From Pachysolen tannophilus NRRL Y-2460 (taxonomy: Eukaryota > Ascomycota > Pichiomycetes > Alaninales > Pachysolenaceae): a stretch of DNA of 64,000 bases. The notes beneath the pieces are model-generated. The model did not search any database, had not been told where the DNA came from, and worked only from the letters and a program-made list of their open reading frames with translations. Positions 1 to 10,549 of the stretch are shown in pieces. Location: contig KV454015.1 in NCBI GenBank assembly GCA_001661245.1, forward strand, positions 1,088,061 to 1,152,060, given 5' to 3'. How positions within the stretch are numbered: position 1 is the stretch's first letter; each line of letters begins with the position of its first letter. The position numbers and the translations under genes are program-made.

Positions 1-923
1 CTTGGAAACCAATTGTTGAAGATATTGAAAATAGATTTAATACTTATTTGGAAGCTGAAAATAAAATTAATAGACAAACTATTGCTGATAATAGAGTACA
101 TGCTTTACTTTATTTTATTGAACCAACAGGTCATTCTTTAAAACCTTTGGATATTAAATTTATGAAAGAAATTCATGAAAAAGTTAATTTAATTCCAATT
201 ATAGCAAAATCGGATATTTTAACTGAAGAAGAAATTTATGAATTTAAACAAAGAATTATGGATGATATTAATAATCAAGGTATAAATATTTTTAAACCTC
301 CTCAATATGAAAATGATGATGATGAAACAATATTAAATACTCAAGAAATTATGTCAAAAGTTCCATTTGCTGTTGTTGGTTCAATAGATGAAATACAAAC
401 AAAAGATGGTAGATCTGTAAGAGGACGTAATTATCCTTGGGGTATTATTGAAGTTGATAATGAAAATCATTGTGATTTTATTAAATTACGTCAATTATTA
501 ATTAGAAATTATATGGAAGAATTAAAAGAAACTACATCAAAATATTTGTTTGAAAATTATAGAACTGAAAAATTGAAAAAATTAGGTATTCAACAAGATA
601 ATTCTGTATTTAGAGAATTTGATCCTTCTTCAAGACAAGAAGAAGAAAAAATTTTACATGAAGCAAAATTAGCTAAAATGGAAGCAGATTTGAAAACAAT
701 TTTTCAAACAAAAGTAAGCGCAAAAGAGAAAAAATTACAAAGTCAAGAATCAGAATTATTTTCAAAACATAAAGAAATGAAAGAAAAATTAAATGCAAAT
801 ATTAAAGCTTTAGAAGAGAAAAAACGTACATTAGAAGCTGCAGCTAAAGCTCGTCTGGAACAACAAGCAGCAGCATCAGCTCAACCAACACATCAAAAAT
901 CTCGTAAAGGTTTTTTACGTTGA
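1..923 (+). CDS. CDC3: Septin Cdc3, 3' part (5' end outside window)
   Basis: This is a GTP-binding septin subunit of the bud-neck filament ring. The frame is open from base 3 and gives about 306 residues. The P-loop and G3 box lie upstream of the window. Visible are the G4 motif (AKSD), the septin-unique element with the RGRNYPWG stretch, and a charged C-terminal coiled coil followed by KSRKGFLR at the end. Cdc3 is preferred over Cdc10, Cdc11 and Cdc12 because of the NKINRQTI segment, the QDNSVFREFDP block and the KKGFLR-type terminus, all as I recall them in S. cerevisiae Cdc3. An apparent TTG start at base 48 is only an artefact of the truncated frame. The stop is followed by T-rich DNA and an assembly gap. 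Confidence 0.93.
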   Translation, partial: WKPIVEDIENRFNTYLEAENKINRQTIADNRVHALLYFIEPTGHSLKPLDIKFMKEIHEKVNLIPIIAKSDILTEEEIYEFKQRIMDDINNQGINIFKPPQYENDDDETILNTQEIMSKVPFAVVGSIDEIQTKDGRSVRGRNYPWGIIEVDNENHCDFIKLRQLLIRNYMEELKETTSKYLFENYRTEKLKKLGIQQDNSVFREFDPSSRQEEEKILHEAKLAKMEADLKTIFQTKVSAKEKKLQSQESELFSKHKEMKEKLNANIKALEEKKRTLEAAAKARLEQQAAASAQPTHQKSRKGFLR

Positions 924-1023
924 ATTGAAAGTTTGAAAATGTTTTATTTATCTCTTTTAAGTTTTTCTTTTTTTTTTTTCTTCTTCTCTTTTCCAAATTT
1001 TCTGAATTATCTTTTTTTTTTTT

Positions 1024-1436
1024 NNNNNNNNNNNNNNNNNNNNNNNNNNNNNNNNNNNNNNNNNNNNNNNNNNNNNNNNNNNNNNNNNNNNNNNNNNNNN
1101 NNNNNNNNNNNNNNNNNNNNNNNNNNNNNNNNNNNNNNNNNNNNNNNNNNNNNNNNNNNNNNNNNNNNNNNNNNNNNNNNNNNNNNNNNNNNNNNNNNNN
1201 NNNNNNNNNNNNNNNNNNNNNNNNNNNNNNNNNNNNNNNNNNNNNNNNNNNNNNNNNNNNNNNNNNNNNNNNNNNNNNNNNNNNNNNNNNNNNNNNNNNN
1301 NNNNNNNNNNNNNNNNNNNNNNNNNNNNNNNNNNNNNNNNNNNNNNNNNNNNNNNNNNNNNNNNNNNNNNNNNNNNNNNNNNNNNNNNNNNNNNNNNNNN
1401 NNNNNNNNNNNNNNNNNNNNNNNNNNNNNNNNNNNN
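1024..1436. other. Assembly gap (413 N)
   Basis: The gap is a run of undetermined bases bounded by a T run on the left and a TATATA/poly-T tract on the right. Slippery homopolymer flanks are the likely cause. The DNA from 1437 to 1919 is AT-rich with long A and T runs. I see no coding sequence there, and it presumably holds the promoter of the next gene. Confidence 0.97.
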
Positions 1437-1919
1437 TATATATAATTTTTTTTTTTTTTTTTTTTCTGTTTGTCGGGATAATGTTACTTAAAGTCAGTTT
1501 AGTTGAACCTTTTGATTTGAAAACAAAAAAAGAAAAGACAAAAAAAAAAAAATTTTAGAAATATACTCCTTTTTATTCCAATATATGTATAGATGTGTTT
1601 TAGTTAAGAAAATAGACATTGTTTTCTTGACATTTTTCTTTTTTAGGTTTCGTATTTTCCAATATTTATATTTCTAGTGTTGTCTGTTTGCTTTTTTTTT
1701 GAAAATATTTCTTTTATTTTTTTTTTTATTTTTTAAAAAAAATAATTTGAAATGAAAATAATAAATTTTAATTTATTTTAAAAACATAGGTAAAAAAAAA
1801 AATTTATTTTGCTTCTGCTTATCGTTAATTGCTATATTATTTATAATATAAATTCTTTATTTTTTTTTTTATTTTTTTTTATTATTTTAATATAACAATT
1901 AAAATAAATTTATTAGAAT

Positions 1920-2831
1920 ATGTCAGTTAATTCAGCAAAGGTTCAAAGACCATTATCGGAGAAATTCATTGAATTGTTTCAAGTATGTGTATTTATGGAT
2001 GGTGATCTACTTTATTAATTTTTTTTTTTTTTTTTTAAAGTTGATACTAACATTGATAATGTTTTATTTATTTAGACAATGCAATTTGTTTGGTATTCAG
2101 GTCATATAGTAACTCTAACAAGTGGATTTTTTTATATTTTAACTTTTAAGAAGTTTTGGTATCGATTATTATACCTTTCAGTATTGGAATCGTTTGGTGT
2201 TATCATTTATCAACTTTATTTCAAACCTAAAAACCCAATTTCTTTAAATTCACTGTTATTGGATGATAATTTACAATATTTTGGTATTGCGTTTTTTTTT
2301 CTTATCAATTCAGTTTGTTATCCAATAACTATAATACCTTTTTTATTTTTTGCAGTTTTCCATACTTTAAATTATACTAGAACATGTATTTTACCATTAT
2401 TGGTTGATCAAGAAAATGAAGAATCGATAAAAAATTCAAGAATTAATAGTATTTCAAATTCCATTTTAAATTTTACCAAAAATTATAATGATAAATCAAT
2501 GAAGCTTTCATCAAATGTGGAAATATTCACTTTTTTTTGGTTCTTGATCAAATCCATTTTTTTCAGAAAAAATGCATGGATAAGCTTGGTTGTTTATTCA
2601 ATTTTTATCAAGTTGAGATTTGAAAATTCTATTTATATTAGAAATATTTTCAAAAACTATGAAGTTAGATTCGATGGTTTGATTTCTCATCCTAATGTAC
2701 CACCTATCGTTAAGAAAATTTGGCTCAATATCAAAATTAGTATGAAGAAAATTGGATCGATACCTTTAGCTGTTCCAAAATCTCAACCTTCATCCTCTCA
2801 TTCTCAAGAGGAAACAACGAAAACAAAATGA
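1920..2831 (+). CDS. POM33: Pom33/Per33-type nuclear pore and ER membrane protein (one intron)
   Basis: This is a TMEM33-family integral membrane protein of the ER and nuclear envelope, linked in yeast to pore-complex distribution. Exon 1 is 1920-1982 (21 codons, starting MSVNSAKV). The intron is 1983-2075, with donor GTATGT, branch point TACTAAC at 2045-2051 and acceptor TTTAG. Exon 2 is 2076-2831. The spliced product is 272 residues, close to the 279 of S. cerevisiae Pom33. The family signature RPLSEK...TMQFVWYSGH crosses the splice junction, which confirms the intron. Several hydrophobic segments and an FHTLNYTRT motif follow, and the tail is Ser/Gln-rich. I cannot separate Pom33 from its paralogue Per33; a species without whole-genome duplication would have one gene for both. 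Confidence 0.86.
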
Positions 2832-3019
2832 ATTCTTTTTTCTTTCTTTCTTTATTATTATTTTTTTTTTTTTTTTTTGCTCTTCAGATTAATTCGTGAG
2901 AAGGAAGTAGTAATTTTTATAGGAGTCCTTTACAATATCATTCGTTTTGTAAAGTAATGTGTGTATTTTAATTGTTAAATATCCATGTAGTGATTCTTCA
3001 TTCTCCATTTGAACCTCGG

Positions 3020-3071
3020 CCACTTTTTTTTCCGCTCAAATTTAGGCGGACATTCACCGCCTAAAAGTGGA
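3020..3071. promoter_or_regulatory. Nested inverted repeat upstream of YPQ1
   Basis: An outer arm pair CCACTTTT (3020-3027) and AAAAGTGG (3064-3071) encloses an inner pair TTTAGGCGG (3041-3049) and CCGCCCTAAA (3057-3066, one extra C). It lies 267 bp before the YPQ1 start codon in otherwise AT-rich DNA. It could be a palindromic activator or repressor site, or a hairpin at the end of the preceding transcript. The rest of 2832-3337 shows only A/T runs. Confidence 0.45.
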
Positions 3072-3337
3072 GAGATGTAAAGAAAGAAAAAAAATTTTTT
3101 TTTTTTTTTTTTTGGTAATAATTATTTCATCACCGAACTAACTAACTGTACGCTTAAGCAAATTGGAAATTTTATTTCAATGAATAATATAAATAAGGTA
3201 TTATTTAAATAGAACAATTTTTTTTTATTTTTTGTGCTTCAGGTTATATTTAATTTTGGACTGGATAAATTTGGTATATTGTGCTTTAAGGAAACTAGGA
3301 TTTAAATAGTTTTGATTGATATTATTCATTATACATT

Positions 3338-4306
3338 ATGGCCCCTCCACCAACTTTGAACATAGATGCTCAAGCTGTAAGTGGGATAACAGGTTCAATA
3401 TCTATAGCATGTTGGATAATTGTATTTGCTCCTCAGATATATGAGAATTTTATACGTAAATCTTCAGAAGGTCTTTCGTTATTATTTGTGGTGTTATGGT
3501 TAGCAGGTGATGTATTTAATGTGTTGGGTGCTATATTACAAGGAGTATTACCAACAATGATAATACTTGCGATATATTATACATTAGCTGATATTGTCTT
3601 ATTATGGCAGTGTATTGTTTATGGGAATCATAAGAATGTTGATCCTGTACATTTAAGCCCGGCAAATCCTTTAAATGAAAATGATAATTTATTAGAGAAT
3701 GTTTTATCAAATGAATCTGATACTGAAGATAATCAAAGTTTTAGTAATGAAGAAGATATTGAAAGTTTTATTGATACTAATGGCTTTACAAATAATTTAT
3801 CTGATAATAAATGGTCTATTTTTTATAATTGTTTAATGGTAGTATTGGTTATCATTGCAGGTGTTAGTGGTTGGTACTTTGGTAACCAAAAAAATCCAGA
3901 TGATGGACATGATCATAAACCTAATCAAGATTTAATTTTTGATCCTCTTGCTCAAATTTTTGGTTGGTTATGTGCTGCTTTATATTTAGGTTCTAGGATT
4001 CCACAAATTTTATTAAATTTTAAAAGAAAATCTTGTGATGGTATTTCATTTATGTTTTTCTTATTTGCTTGTTTAGGAAATTTAACTTATGTTATTTCAA
4101 TATTTGCCATTGATTCTTCAAAAAATTATTTATTAATCAATAGTTCATGGTTAGCTGGTAGTTTGGGGACATTATTTTTAGATTTCATGATATTTGTTCA
4201 ATTTTACATATATAATGAGAGTAACTTAATGTTGGATAATGAATCAGAATCATTCTTGGTGGAAAATGATACAAATAATAGTTCAGCACAATATGGCTCT
4301 ATATAG
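3338..4306 (+). CDS. YPQ1: Vacuolar cationic amino-acid transporter, PQ-loop family (Ypq1-like)
   Basis: This is a seven-helix PQ-loop protein expected in the vacuolar membrane, where Ypq proteins export lysine and arginine. It has 322 residues and starts at an ATG. The first PQ-loop reads IVFAPQIYENF (about residues 28-38) and the second LGSRIPQILLNF (about 216-227). The Pro-Gln pairs are the family's functional motif. The SPANPLNEN segment after the third helix and the FLFFACLG-type stretch match Ypq1 more than Ypq2 or Ypq3. The long hydrophilic loop between the two repeats is Asn/Asp/Ser-rich. An acidic tail follows the last helix. In S. cerevisiae YPQ1 adjoins TRM10; here TRM10 is about 19 kb away. 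Confidence 0.92.
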   Translation: MAPPPTLNIDAQAVSGITGSISIACWIIVFAPQIYENFIRKSSEGLSLLFVVLWLAGDVFNVLGAILQGVLPTMIILAIYYTLADIVLLWQCIVYGNHKNVDPVHLSPANPLNENDNLLENVLSNESDTEDNQSFSNEEDIESFIDTNGFTNNLSDNKWSIFYNCLMVVLVIIAGVSGWYFGNQKNPDDGHDHKPNQDLIFDPLAQIFGWLCAALYLGSRIPQILLNFKRKSCDGISFMFFLFACLGNLTYVISIFAIDSSKNYLLINSSWLAGSLGTLFLDFMIFVQFYIYNESNLMLDNESESFLVENDTNNSSAQYGSI

Positions 4307-4410
4307 AATTTAAAAAAAAATAAAGACTTTCTGTAATTATTATTTTATTTAACAAAATTTTTATCAATGAGTAGGTTTATTAAGCTGATAGATTGTGTAA
4401 AGTACCAGAA

Positions 4411-4437
4411 CTACTACTACTACTACTACTACTACTA
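4411..4437. repeat. (CTA)9 microsatellite
   Basis: There are nine perfect CTA units in the convergent region between YPQ1 and URC1 (4307-4750). The same region holds a short TA run near 4500 and several T and A tracts that probably serve as polyadenylation signals for both genes. No gene is visible in it. Confidence 0.9.
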
Positions 4438-4750
4438 TACAATGCATACATAAGGTAAAATGATAGCTTTCAACGGAATTTATTCAATGAACAGATGATA
4501 TATATATATATATATAATATACTATATAAATATTAATTTATTCATTCATTCTTTTCTTTATTTTTTTTTTTTTTATTTCAAATGCTAATAAATGCACAAG
4601 TTCATAAATTGTTCGTGAAAACTCGTTATTGTACATAAAAATCACAAAAATAAAAATCTAATTTGATAATGATAATAATTTTAACAAAAAAAAAATAAAA
4701 AAAAATTTAAAAAATTTAAAAGATTTGAAAAAAGGTACCTGTATCTTTAA

Positions 4751-6136
4751 TTAAACCCAGTCTCTTCCTTTGATTCCTTTCAATTCATCTTGTGTCTTGA
4801 CCTTACCATTTGTGAAATAACCGGAAGCAATTTTAGCATCAATTTCTACTCTTGAATCAGGTGGAATCATTTCATCTGGAATAGCAACTCTTTCAAGTAT
4901 TGGAATACCTTGTTCTACAATGGCATCATACTTCATATTTGACATGGATAACATTCTATCAATTTTACGAATACCCAAAAAATGTAATATATCTGGCATT
5001 AAAGCTTGAAATCTCATATCTCTAACACCTGCAATACATTCTGTACGATGGAAATATTCATCAGCGGTATCACCAAAATTTTTTCTAGCATTATAAACTA
5101 AATATTTTGTAATTTCACCTAATGATCTACCTTCTTTTCTAAAATAAATAACACAACCAACACCACCTTGTTGTGCTTGTTTAGCAGCTTCTATTATACC
5201 AAAGATTAAATATGGTCTACAAGTACATAAATCTGAACCAAAAACATCTGATGAATTACATTCATCATGTACTCTTAAAGCTAATTTTTTTGAAGGATCT
5301 GATAAAAATTCAGGGTTACCAAAAATATAAGCAGTTAATCCACCAATTGGTGGTAAAAAAGTTTTTATATCAGGTCTTGTAATTAATTCAGGGTACATAC
5401 CATTTGTATCTTCAAATAAAGCTCTTCTTAAAGTTGCTTCTGAAATATTAAATCTTTTTGCAACACCAGGTAAATACCAAACTGGTTCCACTGCAATTTT
5501 AGTTATTCTTAAATCACCATTTTGATTGGTAACTATATCACCATCAACTAATAAATTTCCCTTAATAACTTCATCTTTTAATTCTGCCATTTGTAAAAAA
5601 GCTTTTGTGACAGCTATAGTTGGTCTAATTTCAACATTTTCCTTTTGAGATAATTCAGAAAATAACCATGGTGCTAAATGACCAAAAGGATCCATAGAAA
5701 CAATTTTTTCAACTCCTGACCATTGAGGTTGTTGTTTAAAATTAAAAGGTGGTTCTGCACCTGTATAATCAGCTTTATGATTTGGACTTAAATTATTAGT
5801 ACCAACAGCCAAAGCATGATAAATTGAATATGGCCCAGAATGAGCTCCAATTGTATTATGCTTTATTAAACCATCCCTATATCTAGTGGCTACAATCGGA
5901 CCTCTCATAAACGGATCCGAGGCCCCCCAGTTTAATGGAATAGGTTTCATATTAGGATCATCAGAATTTGTAGTTAACACAATATCATTACCAAAAAGCT
6001 TATCGCTTTCTTTAAAATCTAAAAATTTCTCATCTTTATTATTGTGATTATGGGCGCATGAAGTATCATGAACCGATGTTTTCTCGGAAATACAAACATA
6101 AGGATTGTATGGAGCAACAGCGGCAGCTGGAGACAT
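4751..6136 (-). CDS. URC1: Uracil catabolism protein Urc1 (GTP cyclohydrolase II-like)
   Basis: This 461-residue protein resembles GTP cyclohydrolase II and matches Urc1 of the URC pyrimidine-degradation pathway described in Lachancea kluyveri. The C-terminal half keeps the zinc ligands in HDECNSSDVFGSDLCTC (Cys-x10-Cys-x-Cys). The arginine motif that reads QEGRxIGL in true enzymes is KEGRSLGEI here. The NNPxK nucleotide motif is MSNMKYDA. A domain of about 250 residues precedes the cyclohydrolase part, as in other Urc1 proteins. These changes argue for Urc1 and against the riboflavin enzyme Rib1. The ATG start is clear, and an alternative upstream frame is only a shadow. No other URC gene is recognisable in the window. 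Confidence 0.85.
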   Translation of the reverse strand: MSPAAAVAPYNPYVCISEKTSVHDTSCAHNHNNKDEKFLDFKESDKLFGNDIVLTTNSDDPNMKPIPLNWGASDPFMRGPIVATRYRDGLIKHNTIGAHSGPYSIYHALAVGTNNLSPNHKADYTGAEPPFNFKQQPQWSGVEKIVSMDPFGHLAPWLFSELSQKENVEIRPTIAVTKAFLQMAELKDEVIKGNLLVDGDIVTNQNGDLRITKIAVEPVWYLPGVAKRFNISEATLRRALFEDTNGMYPELITRPDIKTFLPPIGGLTAYIFGNPEFLSDPSKKLALRVHDECNSSDVFGSDLCTCRPYLIFGIIEAAKQAQQGGVGCVIYFRKEGRSLGEITKYLVYNARKNFGDTADEYFHRTECIAGVRDMRFQALMPDILHFLGIRKIDRMLSMSNMKYDAIVEQGIPILERVAIPDEMIPPDSRVEIDAKIASGYFTNGKVKTQDELKGIKGRDWV

Positions 6137-6432
6137 GATATATTTATGTTTATATAAAGATTTGTTTTCTTTTTTTTTTTTTCTATTTTTTTTTCTAAAT
6201 AAAACAAAATAGAAAAAATTAAAATGAAATGAAATAAGTTTTAAATAATAATAATAATAAATTAAAAATTAAAATAATTAAAAGGAATTATTATCCTCTA
6301 TTTATATCTATATTCAATAAACCTCGTTTCATCATACAGTACATACATATCTTATTTATTATTAATAAAAAGTTTAAAGAGATGATGAGTACTATAGTAA
6401 TAAACCTGCTTAAACCGACTTTTTCTAAACTC

Positions 6433-6590
6433 CTTATCAAACCGCAGGAGAAAAATACAGGATGACCCCACCTGCGCGATAAAGATAAATTGCAGTAAAT
6501 TCCCATTTCAAAAGAGCATCCACATGGGTATATACTGCAAAGTGTGTGCAATGTAATTCCTGTTTATGCTGAGTAGTGGGAGGCCTGCGG
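6433..6590. promoter_or_regulatory. URC1 upstream region with GATA boxes and CCTGCGS repeats
   Basis: The 650 bp between URC1 and MIH1 holds GATAA at 6478-6482 and 6484-6488 and its complement TTATC at 6433-6437. It also holds three copies of CCTGCGS: complement CCGCAGG at 6442-6448, CCTGCGC near 6470-6476, and CCTGCGG at 6584-6590. GATA boxes are sites for yeast nitrogen-control factors. The CGG-containing repeats have the look of Zn2Cys6 sites. The grouping next to a nitrogen-salvage gene is suggestive, but binding is inferred only. Confidence 0.45.
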
Positions 6591-6787
6591 AACAAGACGG
6601 TGTTGTGTTTTTACACTACTTTTAACTTTTAACTTGTTTTTTTGTTTTTCTGTTATTCCTACAATTTTATGGCTTTAGGTTCACTACTGAAATTGATTGT
6701 TTGTTCGTACACAAATATGAAAAATTGATAGTACTTAACTTAACTTCACTGAATATGCGGTCTGCCCTTTTACTTCTATGTTGTACT

Positions 6788-9568
6788 TTAATGTTCAAAA
6801 TGATCGTCAGTCAAGTACCGAAGTAGGTTTGCCTTTGGATTCCTTTGCTTTCTATTCAATATAGCAACGTGATCATCAATTTCTTTTATTAACATTGCGT
6901 TTGGATCTAATTTTGTAGTTAATAATGGTCGTGGTGGTTGAATTGGTTGTATAAAAGTAGATTCTAAAATGTCATCACCAGTACTGTGATTAGTTGTAGT
7001 GGAACTTGAAGCACGACTTGTAAGACCTTTAGAAGCAGCTTTTGTTGCTGTTGCTGTTGCTGTTGCCGTTGAAGTTGAAGTTGCGGTTGAGGTTGCGGTC
7101 GCAGTTGAGGTTGAGGTTAAAGTTGCAGACGCAGTTGCGTGCGCGGATGCAGATATGGATGCGTCTGCGGCTAAACCTTGATCACAGCTAGGTAAAGGAA
7201 ATTTAAAATTAAAATCGATTTTAGCCGGAGGTCTATGATGTTGATGTTGTTGTTGTTTTGATTTTTGTTTGTGTTGTTTTTCATCGTGTTGTTGGTGTAA
7301 GAATGCAGACAAATTGTTCGCTATGTACTGGTTATCGAAAAATGATGAGAAACTATCGCCATGAGTATGTTTTGAAAAATACGAACTAATAACTCCATCG
7401 GCTGGATCCTCATCTTCATCTTCTATATCGTTGTTGACGTCGTTGTCGTTGCTGACATCATTGTCGTTGTCATTGTATTCGTCGTCGTCGATTTCCTCAC
7501 TTGTTGAAGTTCTTGTATCGCTCAACAGACTAGATGACGTCATTGATTGGAAACTATTTCTGAATTCAAATTGTTTACTATTACGATAATCTTTTATGCT
7601 ATTAATTGATGAAACTGAATGTGCTGAACTATGTTTTTTAAATGAGCCTAATACAGATCTCGAATGTTTTAATCGATCATAAGAAGAATGTCTTTTTGAT
7701 AATGTAGTTGAAGCAAATTGGAACCCACTTGCTGAAAACGAAGTACCACTACGATGATGATGCGAAATATGGAATGATGAAGCTTTTTTCAAAGACTTTG
7801 AATTTCTTAATTTTGAATGACTTCTTAATCTTGTTAATTCTCTTTCACATGCCTCTTGATGTTTAGAATCATTCATTTCAACATAACATTTTGGAAAACA
7901 TCTCAGAGATTGAACATCAAAAAATGTTTTATAACCACCTTCCAAGATTAAAATATCTGGATAATATAAATTCGGATAATTGTCCTTATTCATTATTCTA
8001 TCACATTTCCTCAAATGATTAGCTATTAATGGACCTCGATAAGAACTAAATTCACAATGGAAAATAAGTAAAGTATCATTTTTCTTGGAATTCATATCTA
8101 TTTTCAGCAAACAATCTTCTTTTAAAAATTTATTTTCTAAATCTTTTTGAGAAGAAATATTAATTGCACCATCAATATGTCCTCCATTAAATTCATATTC
8201 AAATCTACAATCAATTATCAAAACTTTACTAAAATATTCATTATAAACACCATCCAAAATTTTGACAAATTGATTAACATCTATTCTTGGAATTAAATCA
8301 CCTTTAACGTTAAAAGTTGAAATCGATGTTTTCTCTAAAGTTGAATTCCCCTTAGATACATCTTCAAATGTAAGTTTTGTCATATTATTACCAATTTTGG
8401 TTATTTGTAAAGAATTATCATCAAAACAAACATCTTGAGGAGTTTGAAACATTGAATGAGTTCTCCTAACTTTTGATCTACTACTAGAACGGACTTTCTG
8501 TTGTAAAGGTGATCCAACATTTCTTCTTAAACTTGGTGATTCTTCATCATGTATGAAATTTTCCTGACATGGATTATCTTTCTCCAATACTGGTGATGGA
8601 ATACATAATGAATCTAAATTATTATCTATATTAGCAAAAGAAGTTAATGAATTTGAATGCGAACGTACATGAAAAAATGAACCATTAATCATACTTGTGG
8701 TTCTATGATTAAACCCGGCAGTTGCTGTTGTTGTTGATTCTGCTCTTTTTGGACCTCTTCTTTGAGGAAAATTAAATTTTGGTTTATTATGATTAGATTG
8801 TGCTGCAGAAGAATGTGTTTCTGTAGATGTCAATAATGCTAAAGATTCGTTAGATTCATTAAATATTTGGAAACTTGATGTCGAAGTATTTGATGATGAA
8901 AAGGAAGACATGAAATTTCTTGAAAATGTAGATGACGTTGTCGTTGTGACTGAACTTGATGATACTGTTTTAGAATTGGAAATCATACCCAATGGTCTAC
9001 GAAACTGATAATCTTCATTATCATTGGTATTATCAATATTGTTAGTATGAACCATTTGTTCTTTTGAAACCAGTTGATTTTTTTCTGACGTCATAGCTGG
9101 TCTCATATTTTCACTATCTGAATCAATTATCATTGGTGATTTGACATTTTTTGAGCCAGCAAATGACGATCTCATTGGAGTTATGGCCTCAATTTCGTTA
9201 TTTCTAGTAATAAAATATTAGTTGGTTAGTTAGTATATACAAGAGAGAAAGAGAGCAAAAAAAAAAAAAAAAAAAAAAATTGACAAGTAAAAAAAACAAA
9301 TTTCTACTCACTTTTCAATGTGGAAATTTTTAGATAAGTCAGACACCAATGATGTGGTTGGTGAATTCAAAGAAGGACTCAATGGTCTCTTAAAACTACT
9401 TTTCTTTGAATCCATATTACTTTTCAATTTATTTCTAGAATTGAATAGAGGTGATTTCACTTTTGAAAGAAATTCAATATCATCATTCATTTCTTGTTCA
9501 AAAAATAAACCTGAATTATGTTTTTCTTCGAGCTCTGCTTTATTTTTCAAACCAAAATCTAATCTCAT
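6788..9568 (-). CDS. MIH1: Cdc25-type mitotic phosphatase Mih1 (one intron)
   Basis: This is the tyrosine phosphatase that activates Cdc28 by removing the Swe1 phosphate. Exon 1 is 9568-9312. The intron is 9311-9204, with donor GTGAGT, branch point TACTAAC (plus-strand 9229-9235) and acceptor TAG. Exon 2 is 9203-6788. The product has 890 residues, against 554 in S. cerevisiae. A rhodanese-fold domain runs from about residue 400 to 530. It carries LIIDCRFEYEF and the Cdc25 signature HCEFSSYRG, with catalytic Cys469 and Arg475. The flanks are long, Ser/Asn-rich and probably disordered. The C-terminal flank has an acidic Asp/Asn tract and an Ala/Ser/Thr repeat encoded by six-base units. Without splicing, translation could only begin at the ATG at 9175, losing 95 residues. 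Confidence 0.9.
7037..7150. repeat. Six-base coding repeat inside MIH1
   Basis: Degenerate hexamers of the type GTTGCN/GTTGAR repeat about 18 times on the plus strand. In the MIH1 frame they encode alternating Ala/Thr and Ser/Thr dipeptides. The tract is GC-richer than its surroundings and is a likely site of length variation. Confidence 0.75.
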
Positions 9569-9896
9569 TATATTTGAAGTTTCCCCGTTAGAGACAATTC
9601 CTGATTTTAAAGAGCAAATAAATCAATTGAAAACTCAAGAGAAAAAAAAACCTTAAAATCAAAACCAAAACGAAAACCAAAACCAAAAAAAAAAAAAATA
9701 AAATAAAAAAAATGAGTGTGAATTTAGATAGTATAGCGAGTGGAATGAATAATATCAATGAAACAGATTAAACTAAATTTAGTCTTTATAATTAATTAAT
9801 CAAAAACATTAGTTCATAAATTGAACTTTTTCTTTATTTTTGTGGTTTTGAAATCAATATAATCAACTTATTATTAATTTACTTATTTCCCAATCT

Positions 9897-9923
9897 ACCT
9901 ATTTACCTATTTGCCTATTTACC
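9897..9923. repeat. Short tandem repeat in the MIH1 / small-gene divergent promoter
   Basis: Three eight-base units (ACCTATTT, ACCTATTT, GCCTATTT) are followed by ACC. The 981-bp divergent region (9569-10549) also contains CACGTG at 10001-10006, a possible bHLH site, and TATATAAA at 10466-10473, placed as a TATA box for the rightward gene. I see no coding sequence in it. Confidence 0.55.
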
Positions 9924-10549
9924 TTAATTGATCAAGGTTTACCTTACCTTAAAATTAAACAGGTTGCTTTAAATTTATATATTTCCCAATCAAGTAAGTT
10001 CACGTGTCACTTCTAGGTACACAAGCTGCAGCCAAAATTGGCAGACTCTGGAAAAACTAAATAAAGTAGTGTCTGTAGCTTAAACATCCAAAAGAGGCAA
10101 TTTTGTTTTTTTTCTCACTTTTTCATTTCAACTTTCTGTTATGATGCATTATTCTGTAAGTTGCTCTACTTAATTTCTGCACCTTTTTAAGTTTTGGTTA
10201 TTATGGACTATTCGAAAGAAACCAATCACTTTAAAAGTTAACGGTGTATTATTGATTAATGTGGTTCTTTATGAAATAAAATAAAAAAAAGGAAAAAGAA
10301 AAGAAAAAAGGAAAAAGGTAATTATACTTTCTTGGTACTAGTGTAGGTTGTTGTTGAAGCTTTTTGCTTCCTTTTTAATTATTTGCTACAAGGATAGTTG
10401 CTCCCTTTCGGAATTAAAGTTTAAGTTTTTCCCTGATTATTCTATGAATTCAACTTTTGAAATGATATATAAATAGACAACAGCTTGGTTAGTCACAAGC
10501 TACTATTTTTTATAACTTATTGATAATAATTTTAATATAAGTATTAGAG

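Noticed and set aside
6999-7181. Plus-strand Ala/Val repeat ORF
   Set aside because: It is the complement of the hexamer repeat within MIH1.
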